In this document: positions 11,611 through 23,799 of the stretch, in pieces
How positions within the stretch are numbered: position 1 is the first letter of the stretch
How the letters are laid out: every line of letters begins with the position of its first letter
NCBI RefSeq assembly: GCF_035046505.1
Contig: NC_089822.1
Location: 4,625,931 to 4,689,930 of the forward strand
Length of the DNA stretch: 64,000 bases
Direction of reading: 5' to 3'
Origin: Tiliqua scincoides
Taxonomy: Eukaryota; Chordata; Lepidosauria; Squamata; Scincidae
The notes under the pieces: generated by a model
The model's input: the letters and a program-made list of their open reading frames with translations, nothing else
Told to the model about the DNA's origin: nothing
The model's database searches: none
Program-made: the position numbers and the translations under genes

Positions 11611-12483
11611 TTAGAAGGCACTTTGGGTTGGAGACAGAATAGGCACCCAGGGATTAGGAAAGCAAAATATTTATGGCATAAAGGGTTAAGCAGGATCAGC
11701 TGGGTTTTTTGTTTTTTTAAATCTTAAGTACCTCCAGGTCCCTTTAGAAGAAGTGTTTCACAGCACAGTCCACAACTTACTTAAGTTGAAATATTTGAAT
11801 TTAAGACAATGCAGGGTGTAGTTAAGTAGTAAAGTCATTTTGTATGGATACCAAATTCATGGCTGAGTGCTTTATCAATAGCTACTAGTTTGGCAGCAGA
11901 TACAATCTACCAAGGTTTTTACCCATTCAGCTGCTGATGTAGCAGAAAGTGTGAAACAGGAGCTTCTGTGCACTATCCACTAGGCACTACTTCCCTTGGT
12001 CAACCTGCCTTCTCCTGGAAGCTCCTTTCCCTGACAGTATCCATGCAGACATCAAAGTACACAGTGAAGCAGCTTAGATTTAAAAAGTAATGGGAAAGAG
12101 TTGTGCTGTCAGTGTGAAGTTTAAATGGGATGAGTACAGATGGAGACCCACTGAGTCATCTGCAACCCACTGATCATGCCTTGTAGCTTGTCAGCTGCTT
12201 GACAACCCCATCTCCCGGTCTAGACTAGATGATCATTTGCGAATAGGATTGCCAAGTCTCCCAGGGATGGGATCAGAAAGAAGGAACAAGATGAATTTCA
12301 TGGGTTGTGGATGTGAAAGTGTGCCCCACAAGTTAGATTTGGAGAGGGAACGTCAGTGTCTATTTCACATTAATGCTCCCATCCTAAACCTATTTTCTCT
12401 GAAGTAAAGTCTACTGATCTTGATGGTCCTCTTCTCCAGGCCAGCTTTGTTATGAACAGAATGACGCAAGCCCACAGAGAAAT
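11611..12483. other. Intergenic, no gene recognised
   Basis: Unremarkable single-copy-looking sequence without coding potential. Confidence 0.45.
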
Positions 12484-13921
12484 GATACATACTAGGTGTT
12501 GGCAACCTTCAGTCTCGAAAGACTATGGTATCGCGCTCTGAAAGGTGGTTCTAGAACAGCGTTTAGTGTGGCTGAGAAGGCCAGTTCAGGAGTGACAATC
12601 CCTTCCACACCGGGAGCAAGTGCAGTCTGTCCCTGGTCTGTCTCCCTGACTATGGGCCTTCCTTCTTTGCCTCTTTGCCTCAGACTGTCGGCCAAGTGTC
12701 TATTCAAACCGGGAAAGGCCATGCTGCACAGCCTGCCTCCAAGCGGGCCGCTCAGAAGCCAGGGTTTCCCACTTGTTGAGGTCCACTCCTAAGTCCTAAG
12801 GCCTTCAGATCCCTCTTGCAGATGTCCCTGTATCGGAGCTGTGGTCTACCTGTAGGGTGCTTTCCTTGCACAAGTTCTCCATAGAGGATATCCTTTGGGA
12901 TCCGGCCATCATCCAGTCTCACCACATGACCGAGCCAACGCAGGCGTCTCTGTTTCAGCAGTGCGTACATGCTAGGGATTCCAGCACGTTCCAGGACTGT
13001 GTTGTTTGGAACTTTGTCCTGCCAGGTGATGCCGAGGATACGTCGGAGGCAGCCCATGTGGAAAGCGTTCAGTTTCCTCTCCTGTTGTGAGTGAAGAGTC
13101 CATGACTCGCTGCAGTACAGAAGTGTACTCAGGATGCAAGCTCTGTAGACCTGGATCTTGGTATGTTCCGTCAGCTTCTTGTTGGACCAGACTCTCTTTG
13201 TGAGTCTGGAAAACGTGGTAGCTGCTTTACCAATGCGTTTGTTTAGCTCGGTATCATGAGAAAGAGTGTCGGAGATCGTTGAGCCAAGGTACACAAAGTC
13301 ATGGACAACCTCCAGTTCATGGTATTCTCCCTTAGACAACTGCAGGAGAAATGCAGGGAACAACGACAGCCACTCTTTATAGCCTTCATAGATCTCACGA
13401 AGGCCTTCGACCTGGTCAGCAGTGATGGCCTCTTCAAGATTCTCATCAAGATTGAATGTCCACCCAGGCTCCTCAGCATCATCAGATCTTTCCACAAGGA
13501 CATGAAGGGCACTGTTGTCTTCGATGGCTCCACATCAGACCCCTTTGACATCCGAAGCGGCATGAAGCAGGGCTGTGTTCTTGCACCAACCTTGTTTGGG
13601 ATTTTCTTCGCTGTTCTGCTGAAGCATGCCTTTTGAACTGCAACAGAAGGCATCTATCTCCGGACCAGATCAGACGGAAAGCTCTTCAATCTCTCCAGAC
13701 TGAGAGCTAAGTCCAAAGTCCAGCTGAAATGTCAGTGTGACTTCCTCTTTGCCGACGATGCAGCTGTCACTACCCACTCTGCCAAAGATCTCCAGCAGCT
13801 CATGGATCGTTTTAGCAAGGCCTGCCAAGATTTTGGACTGACAATCAGCCTGAAGAAAACACAGGTCATGGTTCATAGCCGCCTTGAGTCCCTTCGGGGA
13901 GAAAGGCGGGGTAGAAATAAA

Positions 13922-13958
<37 letters not shown>

Positions 13959-13968
13959 ATACATACTA
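12484..13968 (-). mobile_element. RTE-like LINE insertion with inverted 5' half (twin-primed, chimeric)
   Basis: An exact 11-bp duplication GATACATACTA (12484-12494, 13958-13968) flanks the whole. The left part (12497 to about 13320) is the LINE 3' half on the minus strand: hairpin tail, zinc finger, RLRWLGHVVRLDDGRIPKD, VVHDFVYLGSTISDT. From about 13325 to 13877 the upstream reverse-transcriptase region runs on the plus strand: FIAFIDLTKAFDLVSSDG, RSGMKQGCVLAPTLF, then the FADD box near 13746-13757. An in-frame TGA at 13634 interrupts it. The right end is a SINE-type tail (GGGAGAAAGGCGGGG-like) with (TTA)n, 13878-13957. Confidence 0.85.
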
Positions 13969-15893
13969 ATTCATAGAGTTACCAGATACAAAGTGAGACA
14001 GAGTGCCTATAGAGTGAACCTATGTTCAGGAATAGGAGGAACTGCAGAGTCCACTATAAAAACCCTCTGACAGCTGCTGGTGTAGCAACCCTGTGAAGAC
14101 ATTCCCTAGCCTAGCTTCTCAAACACAGTTCCTGCTGCTGAGACTGCTAGACAACTCCCCCTGCTGGAACAGAATGTCGTGCCAGTCTCTTTTCCTGGTC
14201 AGTTCCTGTGGACCAACCTGGTCCAGACCTCCTTGCCTCCAGTTGCTCCTGCTGCTCATATCCTCCCACGTCACTCAAGAGTTGGTGGAAAAGGACAGAG
14301 TGACCTTGGCAAGTATCAACTGCCGTTCAGCCATGACGCTCACTGGATTGGAGACTCCACAAAGCCTCAGTGGGTTGCGGTGGGGATTAAATTGGGTGGA
14401 GTAGACCACGCATTTTGGAGAAAAGATTGGATAAAAATGGTAGAGGAGGGACATCTTGCTGGGTTACTTCTAATGGAGAGAATGCATTTCACACCGCATC
14501 TCGGAAAGGCTTTTCATGCAGGCAAGGGGGGGGAGTTTCCCCTTCACTGAATAACTTGCTTTTTCTTTCTGAAGCTGACATCTGCCCAGTGGAATGATGA
14601 GGTTTGGCAAAAACGTCCAGGCTACAGTTGGAGGTTTTCTGGGACTCCTCGTCAATCTGTCTCTTCTGCTCTTGCGCACGTTCAACTCCACCATCTGCTT
14701 GGCCTGTTTTTTGTTTTTGTTTTCCTTTTCAATGGCATTTCAAGTGTCTTTAAATACAGTGATCATCAATAAACTCTCGTTTGTGTGTGTGATTAATTAA
14801 ATCCCCAAAATTGCTTTCTGGAGTTATGGCACAAGGACTGCTGCTCCAGCATCATGACTGCCGGGCACCTGCAGATGAAGTCTTCATTTTGGTGACTTTA
14901 CCGGTGACCCCAGGAAGTGAAATCCTGGTGCCTTAAAGTCAGCTGGTTGAGATAAATGGAAGTGGACCTCATTGCTCCCAAACAGTCTCCTGGAAATGAT
15001 GGTGTCTTGACATTTTATCAGGCACTCATGCGGTCATTCTCCACGGTATCAGCCAGAGCTTGAAGGATAGAGCTGTAAAGAAAGGATTGTCAGTCATAAA
15101 CATTCTTCAAAGCCATGAAAGCCACAAATGAAAGTTTAAGTAATGGAGGACGCAATACCCTTGATATTTCAACAATTACCTGCAAGAACCAGCTTCCTTC
15201 CAAGCAGTAGTCATTTTTCCCCACCACACGCTTTCTGCATTGTGGCAGAAGGAGGCTAAACAAGAAAGGAAATCCTACAGCTTTGCTCAGAAGTATGTAC
15301 TCCTCCATTCAGTAAGTACGTATATGATTGTAGGGGCTTTCCCCTGGAGGGGCCTGCAGCAGGCTTGTTCCTCCCCAGGGAGGCCTCAGATTGGCTGGAG
15401 GGGGGAGGGGGTTCCAGCACCCTTGTCTTCCTCCCTAGCAGAGCTGCCAAACCTGGCCTAGGAGCAGGAGCTGTTGACCTCACTGCCCCCTGCTTCACAC
15501 TGCCTGCCTCCCCCCCACCTCCCTGTTTTATGGAGCAAGCCCACCCCCTTTGGCCCCGCCCCTTCCTCCAGGTGGGGCAGAAAAGGCCTTTCCTGTTCCT
15601 GGCTTGTTTCCTGTAGTGTTCCTTGTTGGCCCTGCCAGCCCCCTCTGGCTGGTTGAGGTGAGCCAACCTGCTTTGCTCCCTTCCAGGGCAGTGAAGCCTC
15701 CCCACCCTGGGCATGGGGTGCCTGCTCCTGGGTAAGTTGGGGGTCAGGGCATCTGGGAGGGGCCCCGACAATGATCAAGCTAAAATAGAAAAAAAAGGAT
15801 GGATTGTTTGTTTAGCTTAATTATGTCGTCTGATATTTGGGACAGTTTCATGGATGTGCATAAAATCAGACAATCAGCACTTAGTTTTATCAA
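13969..15893. other. Intergenic, no gene recognised
   Basis: A GC-rich part at 15330-15760 contains long CT/GGAG tracts. 15790-15893 (GCTTAATTATGTCGTCTG) looks single-copy. No host exon identified. Confidence 0.45.
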
Positions 15894-16048
15894 GCTTGCG
15901 GAACTGTTACTCTGCACATGCCTGATCTCTTCTGATCTCGGAAGCTAAGCAGGGTCAGGCCTGGTTAGTACTTGGATGGGAGACCACCTGGGAATACCGG
16001 GTGCTGTAGGCTTATACCATAGTCTTTCGAGACTGAAGGTTGCCAACC
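15894..16048 (+). mobile_element. 5S rRNA-derived SINE with LINE-type tail (copy 1, full length)
   Basis: The head aligns along the whole of 5S rRNA: GATCTCGGAAGCTAAGCAGG, the intermediate element TACTTGGATGGGAGACC, and box C GGGAATACCGGGTGCTGTAG. The tail ACCATAGTCTTTCGAGACTG AAGGTTGCC is identical to the end of the RTE-like LINE. Flanked by ATCAA / ATCAAG. The internal Pol III promoter elements look intact. Confidence 0.9.
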
Positions 16049-16437
16049 ATCAAGTGAGGATGTAAGACCTGGAGCAGGGAGGCAGCCCAGCCACTGAGCT
16101 GTAAACCAGGAAGTGTCTCCAGTTCTCAACTATTATCTCTCCACTGTGAACTTGGGAGGGAATCAGCAGACCAAGTGCAAGATCTGTGGTCAGCATGTCC
16201 TACATTTAAAAAATAAATGCATTATTAGTGGAAGGCTTGATTCAGAGTGAGACCATGATGGTGGAAGAAAGGGATATCGGCAATTCACTGATATTTTTCT
16301 GATTTAAAAAATCACACACAGTTTGCCCAGTGGGGGGACACTTACATGCACCATAGGAACCCTTAAGTTTCATCCGTAGGGCAAGTAGCACATTGTGCCT
16401 GATTTCCAAAGAGGAAAATATCCTAGGGTAAGATACA

Positions 16438-16541
16438 CAGTGGCATAGCTAGAGGGGGGATCAAAGCAGTAAGTTTTGCAGGGAGCCTCCCTCTTCCCTT
16501 GGAAGCCGTTCTGAGCGGGGCGAGCAAAATGGAGGCATTTT
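16438..16541. mobile_element. hAT-type MITE, left half only (copy 2)
   Basis: Starts CAGTGGCATAGCTAGAGGG and continues through AGTAAGTTTTGCAGGGAGCC to GCAAAATGGAGGC, then diverges; the right arm is missing. Confidence 0.65.
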
Positions 16542-16650
16542 GATAGCGAGGACCCACTGTTCTGCTTTAAGTTCCTAAAGCAGGAGGACAAATGCATAAA
16601 TAATGATGAAAACAATTGGTTTTAGAAAAGAACTACTCTGGAGTAACGGG

Positions 16651-17328
16651 CAGCCCAATCCTGCACTCCCGGTGCCCAGGGTTGCAGCGGCGCCAAAAAT
16701 GGCTGCTGCTGCACCCTATATGCATTGTGGACAGTGCCAGTGGCTCCTCAGGAGAAAGGGACTTTTGTCCCCTTCCCCCAGATAAGGCAAGTAGCCCTGC
16801 AGTGGGACTGCTCAATTCTACCCAAGGGTCAGCGTAGAATTTTGATCTCGGAAGCTAAGCAGGGTCAGGCCTGGTTAGTACTTGGATGGGAGACCGCCTG
16901 GGAATACCGGGTGCTGTAGGCTTATACCATAGTCTTTCGAGACTGAAGGTTGCCAACCAGTGTCAGGCCAGTAGCCTGAAACGGAGGCTCAGGATATGGT
17001 AGAGCGATGCTCCACCACTTCCGCTTTCTCCCACCCTGCTCCCTCCCCCTGGCATGCATCCTCCCTGCCCTCCACCCACCTCCCCCTGCCCTGGAACGCC
17101 TCCTCCCCAGCTCCCCCGATGACCCCACCTACCTCTCTGCTGCCCGGTGGTCTGAGCGACCACTGAGTGTCAGAGCTCTGGTGCGTGCCCAGTGCTAGCC
17201 CAGTGCCGACCAGTGCTGGGCTACCACAGGTGCTCAACCAGCACTAGGGCACACAAATGCACCTTATGGCACATTTGCGACAACGCATGCTGGCAGTGAG
17301 CCGTCACACACTGTGCAGGATTGGGCCC
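16651..17328. repeat. GC-rich foldback repeat with CAGCCCAATCC ... GGATTGGGCC ends
   Basis: Inverted ends CAGCCCAATCCTGCAC (16651) and GTGCAGGATTGGGCC (17314-17328). Same family as 2935-3466 and 49850-50385, with AAAATGGCTGCT at 16696-16707. Interrupted by a 5S SINE at 16844-16958. Confidence 0.75.
16844..16958 (+). mobile_element. 5S rRNA-derived SINE (copy 2, 5'-truncated)
   Basis: Begins inside the 5S part at GATCTCGGAAGCTAAGC and runs to TTGCCAACC. It is almost identical to copy 1 over the shared part, so both look young. It is nested in the GC-rich foldback repeat. Confidence 0.9.
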
Positions 17329-17639
17329 TCAGTTGGTGGAGAAGGCTACAACCACAGCAACCCTTACTGAGTTCTTTAGGAGAACAATTCCTGGCATTCA
17401 GAAAAATGCTGATGTTAGAGAGCTGTCAATGCCTCACTTTGGATTCATTTATTCACTCAATTTCCATGACAAAACAGGTGATTTTTGTGCAAATGTGTCA
17501 CATCTTTAAAAGTGGAGGCGCACACCCATCGAGAGGTGAAAAGGTTGCAGTGCTGTGTTAGCACAAGAGGAAGTTCCCGGGAACAATGATATTAAATCCC
17601 CCCAGCCCCCACCCCCTCCAATAAAACATTCATTCTGTT

Positions 17640-17830
17640 TTGTCTGAAGCCTTGTCTCCTGCTAAATCACTGTCAGCAGGAGCCATCAACATAATAGCAT
17701 TTAAGTGGTGCAGTTCAGCCGCTGATAAAATAGGTCCTCTTGTTAACTGCTCCTCACGAGCTCCATTAAGACCCAGAAACACACATGTTGACCACAGAGG
17801 AGAAGCTGACGGATTTCAGAACTGCCAATG
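17640..17830. promoter_or_regulatory. Candidate conserved non-coding element
   Basis: Repeat-free sequence (TCACTGTCAGCAGGAGCC, CATAATAGCATTTAAGTGG, GCCGCTGATAAAATAGG) directly upstream of a CR1 insertion. It looks like ordinary single-copy vertebrate regulatory DNA; unproven. Confidence 0.25.
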
Positions 17831-17855
17831 ACAACGGCCAGTCTTCCCTTCTGCA

Positions 17856-19682
17856 AAGGAGACTTAGAGATGGCAGAGAAATGAGTTCTTTGCATCTGTC
17901 TTCACGGCAGAAGACCTCGGGCAGATACCGCTGCCCGAAAGGCCCCTTCTTGACCGAGGAGTTAAGTCAGATAGAGGTTAAAAGAGAAGATGTTTCAGAC
18001 CTCATTGATAAATTAAAGATCAATAAGTCACCGGGCCCTGATGGCATCCACCCAAGAGTTATTAAGGAATTGAAGAATGAAGTTGCTGATCTCTTGACTA
18101 AGATATGCAACTTGTCCCTCAAAATGGCCATGGTGCCAGAGGATTGGAGGATAGCAAATGTCACGCCTATCTTTAAAAAGGGAAAGAGGGAGGACCCGGG
18201 AAACTATAGGCCAGTCAGCCTAACATCTATACTGGGTAAGATGGTGCAATGCCTCATCAAAGATAGGATCTCAAAACACATAGACGAACAGGCCTTGCTG
18301 AGGGAGAGTCAGCATGGCTTCTGTAAGGGTAAGTCTTGCCTCACGAACCTTATAGAATTCTTTGAAAAGGTCAACAGGCATGTGGATGCGGGAGAACCCA
18401 TGGGCATTATATATCTGGACTTTCAGAAGGCGTTCGACACGGTCCCTCACCAAAGGCTACTGAAAAAACTCCACAGTCAGGGAATTAGAGGACAGGTCCT
18501 CTCGTGGATTGAGAACTGGTTGGAGGCCAGGAAGCAGAGAGTGGGTGTCAATGGGCAATTTTCACAATGGAGAGAGGTGAAAAGCGGTGTGCCCCAAGGA
18601 TCTGTCCTGGGACCGGTGCTTTTCAACCTCTTCATAAATGACCTGGAGACGGGTGAGCAGTGAGGTTGCAACGTTTGCAGACGACACCAAACTTTTCCGA
18701 GTGGTGAAGTCCAGAAGTAATTGTGAGGAGCTCCAGAAGGATCTCTCCAGACTGGCAGAATGGGCAGCAAAATGGCAGATGCGCTTCAATGTCAGTATGT
18801 GTAAGGTCATGCACATTGGGGCAAAAAATCAAAACTTTAGATATAAGCTGATGGGTTCTGAGCTGTCTGTGAAAAATCAGGAGAGAGATCTTGGGGTGGT
18901 GGTGGACAGGTCGATGAAAGTGTCAACCCAATGTGCAACGGCAGTAAAGAAGGCCAATTCTATGCTTGGGATCATTAGGAAAGGTATTGAGAACAAAACG
19001 GCTAATATTATAATGCTGTTGTACAAATCGATGGTAAGGCCACACCTGGAGTATTGTGTCCAGTTCTGGTCGCCGCATCTCAAAAAAGACATAGTGGAAA
19101 TGGAAAAGGTGCAAAAGAGAGCGACTAAGATGATTACAGGGCTGGGGCACCTTCCTTATGAGGAAAGGCTAAGGCGTTTGGGCCTCTTCTGCCTAGAAAA
19201 CAGACGCCTCGGAGGGACATGATTGAGACATACAAAATTATGCAGGGGATGGACAGAGTGGACAGAGAGATGCTCTTTACACTCTCACATAACACCAGAA
19301 CCAGGGGACATCCACTAAAATTGAGTGTTGGGAGGGTTAGGACAGACAAAAGAAAATATTTCTTTACTCAGTGTCTGGTTGGTCTGTGGAACTCCTTGCC
19401 ACAGGATGTGGTGACAGCATCTGGCCTGGACGCCTTTAAAAAGGGATTGGACAAGTTTCTGGAGGAAAAATCCATTATGGGTTACAAGCCATGATGTGCA
19501 TGTGCAACCTCCTGATTATAGAAATGGATTATTTCAGAATGCCAGATGCAAGGGAGGCCACAAGGATGAGGTCTCTTGTTATCTGGTGTGCTCCCTGGGG
19601 CATTTGGTGGGCCGCTGTGAGATACAGGAAGCTGGACTAGATGGGCCTATGGCCTGATCCAGTGGGGCTGTTCTTATGTGCT
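17856..19682 (+). mobile_element. CR1 LINE, 5'-truncated, most of ORF2 (copy A)
   Basis: Reverse-transcriptase blocks are in order: [61 protein letters not shown], then FADDTKLFRV, SMLGIIRKGIENKTANI, VRPHLEYCVQFWSPHL and NTRTRGHPLKLSVGRVRT. The frame shifts near 18650 (one G fewer than copy B in the GGGTGAGCAG run) and near 19210. The 3' end has GACTAGATGGGCCTATGG and TTCTTATG. Close similarity to copies B and C suggests a recently active family. Confidence 0.95.
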
Positions 19683-20519
19683 TAAAGCGACTGAGAACTG
19701 AGCTGGGCCTCTTCTGGGGAATGGAGCTTCTGTCCCCAACAGCCAGCGCAGGATGCACCGGCCTAGCACACTTGACCATCAACCAAGAGCCACCACTGCA
19801 TCCCCGTTGCCATAGCGCCAACAGATGGGCTTGGCAAGGCATGGTCAAGTTGCTCCAACAGGAGGAACCCATGTGGGACAGAAAATGGGAAGATGCGAGG
19901 ATGTCCACAGGCGACAGCACAGAGATGAGGAGTTACAGGACGAATCGACCTCCTCCTTCTAAGAGTGGATCCTTCAGGAAGCAAGGTCATCATCTCAGAC
20001 CGAAAGGGAAGGATTTTAGTCATATGAGCCTTGGTTAATCCTTGGCATTACCCCTGGCATTTTCTATATTGACTGTCCAGAATTTAAGCATGCCTGAACC
20101 CTACCTGGAGACACCAGCAGGGCCAGTCCATCCATGAAGCCATGAAGTGGTCCCTCAGATGTCTGATTGACTCCATTGGGCATCTGTAGGGCATCTGACT
20201 CCATTGGCCCACTTGCCTCCACTGTTCCTTCTCCTCCTCCTCCTCCTCACACTGCCTATATCAGAACACAAAGGGAGGCAGTGCAAGAGAGGTAGACTAC
20301 ACTACAGCATCTCCATCAACCCCCCCACTCTTCTTCTAGTCTTCTTCTACCCTCCCCACTTGAGACTTGCAACTCTTCTGCAAATGAAATAAAAATCTCA
20401 AGCTTTGTCATTAAAAACCCCATTTGTTTGCAGCTTATCTTTGTGCTGCTGAGTTGGGAGGAAAATACAAAATCCAGAGTTATTCTTGTATTTCTAGAAA
20501 GAAGTCGGTTTTTATGGTG
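19683..20519. other. Intergenic, no gene recognised
   Basis: Short reading frames only; nothing supported. Confidence 0.45.
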
Positions 20520-20890
20520 TCGTTTCCAGGGATGTATCTACGTTGTGACAAGCCAGGGCATTTGCCCTGGGCGCCACTGAAGGGGGCAGAGGGTGGACTT
20601 ACCAGAGTGGTGAATGGTGGTAGTGGCATACGTCCCATCCATAACGCTTGGGTAGTTCCCTGCCTTTCTGAGGGGGGTTGTTGCCTGCAGGGGAGCCCAC
20701 CCACCCTCCTGAGGGTTCGTTTGGCTCTTAAATTGAGCCCTTCCAGGAGGGGGGAGTAGCACACAGGCGCAGGGGTGATGTGATAATGCAGGGGAGGTCA
20801 TGTGGCTGCATCTCTACTTTGTCCTGCCCCAGGTACCCTTAGGCCTGGAACGCAGCTAGTCAACTATGTTGGGGGGGAGTGCCATCTATG
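20520..20890. mobile_element. Decayed hAT-like element (low confidence)
   Basis: CCAGGGATGTATCTACGTTG and GGGCGCCACTGAAGGGGGC resemble the ends of CAGTGGCGTAGC-type elements. The boundaries are unclear. Confidence 0.3.
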
Positions 20891-20984
20891 CTTCAGGCAG
20901 CAGCACAACCTGGGCATCCTGTATAACATATAAATGAGCTGGCCTGAGTGTTCCTCTGTACCGAGTGCCCGTAAGCTGATCCAC

Positions 20985-21730
20985 AGGACTTGGCCTGCCC
21001 AAATGCACTCTCCTTTTTAGCAGGAAATAATGATTAATTGGGGTTTGTGCAGGGTTTTACCTGGAAAATAACAACAGGCTCCATAAAGTCTTTTGAAATA
21101 AATAGGATCAGACAAAAGGAATGGTGAAGGCAGAAAGTTAACGTAAAATAAAGCACTTGACCCTCAAGGCAAACTATTGAAATGCTCTTTGGCAGCCAGA
21201 ACTGATGGCTGAGTGGCTGAAAGAGTTTCGGCTTCTAAAAAGAGAAGAAGACAAATGCAACCCCGAATGCCTTTTCTCCTGCCACTTTTGGGAAGGCGGG
21301 TGAAACTCCAGGGAGAAAAAACTGATGGAGGTGGGAGTCCAGAGGAAAAAATTAAGTCAACCTCACAATTTACGCATCCCCTTTCAACCACAGAAACAGA
21401 AGCTTGTCTTTAAATCCATGCTGCAGAGGTGTTCCACAGCTGCGCGCATCATTGCTAGAGAATGAGGTTCACAGGAGCTGAAGCTGCATCTCTCCGGATT
21501 GGAGCCTTTGGTCAGAGAAGCGATATCCGAACATCTCGGGGGAAGGGTTGGTTTTCCTGCCTCCCTTTGGGCATCAAGAGGCCTGGCAGACGAGGCATGA
21601 AGCTTAACCCCACCCTGAGAAATTTCATTCATTGCTGACTAACTGCAGGACAAACATTCTTAGTTTCATTTAATTGCACATTAAACCACCTGTCCGATGA
21701 GTCATAAACACGCTCACCCTTACTCTAGGT
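20985..21730. other. Intergenic with possible conserved islands
   Basis: 20990-21200 (AATAATGATTAATTGGGG) and 21640-21722 (TTAATTGCACATTAAACC, GATGAGTCATAAACACGC) are repeat-free and AT-rich. No exon. Confidence 0.3.
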
Positions 21731-22093
21731 CAGCGTTTCTCATACTATGGGTCTGGACCCACTATGTGGGTCGTGAACCAATTTCAGGCGGGTCCCCATT
21801 CATTTCAATTTTTTATTTTTAATATAATAGACTTGATGCTACCCTGGTATGTGACTACATGTGGGGAAATGTTACACATCTGTATTTTTTACAGGCTACT
21901 ATGTATATGCTTTTCACAATGATAGTCAATGGAGATTACTCCTGGATTTGCGTGGGAAGAATTGCAACCTAGGATTGTTAACAATTTTCCTGCTTGATTA
22001 TGTCACTTCCTGTCATGACATCACTTCTGGTGGGTCCCGACAAATTCTCATTTTAAAAAGTGGGTCCCGTTGCTAAAAGTTTGAGGACCACTG
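21731..22093. mobile_element. hAT non-autonomous element (GTTTCTCATACTATGGGTC type)
   Basis: Ends CAGCGTTTCTCATACTATGG and AAAAGTTTGAGGACCACTG are inverted. The 8-bp target duplication CTCTAGGT / CTCCAGGT matches 7 of 8. No transposase coding. Confidence 0.85.
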
Positions 22094-22202
22094 CTCCAGG
22101 TAACGTGATTGCCATTACGTAACCCCACATGAATCACATGTATGTCCATTCCTACATGTATCTGAGTGGGTGTGGTAGGAGGTAGAGCAGTAGGTGTTAG
22201 AG

Positions 22203-22515
22203 CAGGATTTTCAACCACTATGCTGCACTCTGGTGTCCCACCAAAGGTCCCCAGGTGTGCTGTGGGAGTTTGAAACACAATGCTGGAAAATTGCTGAAAA
22301 AATGCTTCCGAGTTCTGCGGCTCTGTTTTTAGAGCAACTGACTGTAGCAATGAATTGTCTACCATTCTTCCTCCTCTGGTTCCCCTAGAAACTGAGCCAT
22401 AGAACCCAGAAGAGTTTTTCAGTAATTTTCATCTGCTGTGCTCCAAACTTCTGTGGCACACCTGTGGACCTTTCATGGCACATGGCATGCCGCAGCACAT
22501 CAGTTGATAATTGCT
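22203..22515. mobile_element. hAT non-autonomous element (Charlie-like ends)
   Basis: Begins CAGGATTTTCAACCACTATG and ends with TCAGTTGATAATTGCTG. The body includes GTGTGCTGTGGGAGT and GGCACACCTGTGG-type inverse segments. The target duplication is poor. Confidence 0.55.
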
Positions 22516-23799
22516 GCCTTAACGTGTGGCAAGGCAGTCGCCTGGAAGAGAGAAGAGCAAGAGAGAGAGGGGGGAGGGAAACAGACCCACAAGATTAGCT
22601 GACCAGCTTGTGCTGGCTTAGCAGTTAAGGGAGCACTCAAGGAGGGAGGGAGAAAGAGAGAGGGGGGCCCTGGAAATAGGGTTGTGGAATGTTACCATCC
22701 TGGATGCCAACTGGCAAGGTAGTTCTTGAATGGAGGCTGGATTTGGGGGGATTTGCATGGGGACAAGCATTGATTCCCCCCCCATCATAACCCTCAGACT
22801 GCCCTGCCTTTGTAAGAAAAAAAATGATGGCAGGATCTTCCACCACGGAGCTCCAATGTAGCGTATAGTTTGGCCCCTTGCGACTGTGAGCTAGGCCCTC
22901 TCTCTCAGCAGAACCTACCTTGCAGGGTTATCGCAAGGATAAAAGGGGGTGGAGGAAGCCAAGTGCAGCGCCCTGAGGCACTTGGCGGAAGGGGGCAAGA
23001 GACAAGACATGGCAACTCACACGACTCCCTTTCCAACACGTGACGTGCTTCCAAAGCCTAAGAATGGATGCCCTCCCTTCTACACGGGTGGCACTCAGCC
23101 ACCCAGCACCATTTCAAAAGCAGAGAACTGGGTCTCCAGAGCAGACAGCGGAAGGAGGCAACGGCGGGAGGGACGGAGGGGGGGATCTGCACCTTGTTTT
23201 GCTTCTGCTGCTAAAAGCACATCTGAATCGCGGTTCTGGAACCAGCCTCCTCTTCTCCTGGAAGCCTGCTGTTTTGATAGAGTGTCATTTGTCCCCTCCT
23301 TTCAGAAGAACCAGCTGGCAGCTAAGTGCTAAAGCCACTGACTCGCATGTGTTTTTCTGACATTTAACAAATGGGAACAGCTTGCAAATCTGCGTTAAGT
23401 CGCTCTGTCTTGCAAATAATCATCGGCTATGCGGCGTAGATGTTCAGAACATTAGCGCAAACACAGAAAGGGAGGGGAGGGGGAGGGAGGGGAGGGGGGA
23501 CAAGGCAGTGAATCAATTGCAGCTTTGGAAAGCCTTTGGAAATTGCAGCTTTGGAAAGATCTTTGGGAGGGGAGAGGAAGCCTTTAAGAGCAGAAGGAAG
23601 AGCCTTCTTGGTTCAGGCAAAAGGTCCGTATCATCCATGACCCTCTTTCCACAACATCCAGGCAGAGGCCTCTGAGGAAGCCACAAGTGTGGCACAAAGA
23701 CAGGACCCCTCCCCGCCGGGCTGCTGACTCCCTCAGCCACTGGTGTCCAAAGGTACACTACATTTGAATGTGGAAGCTCTTTTGAACTAGAGTTGGAGA
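22516..23799. other. Intergenic; SINE remnant and G-rich tract
   Basis: 22900-22990 (CCTTGCAGGGTTATCGCAAG) is a decayed tRNA-derived SINE body. 23469-23501 is a run of GGAGGGG blocks able to form a G-quadruplex. 23330-23460 appears repeat-free. No exon. Confidence 0.4.

Noticed and set aside
13301-13636. Reverse-transcriptase frame as a separate gene
   Set aside because: It is the inverted half of the LINE insertion at 12484-13968.
15894-16014. A genuine 5S rRNA gene
   Set aside because: Several changes from 5S, a LINE-type tail in place of the T-run terminator, and target duplications show it is a SINE.
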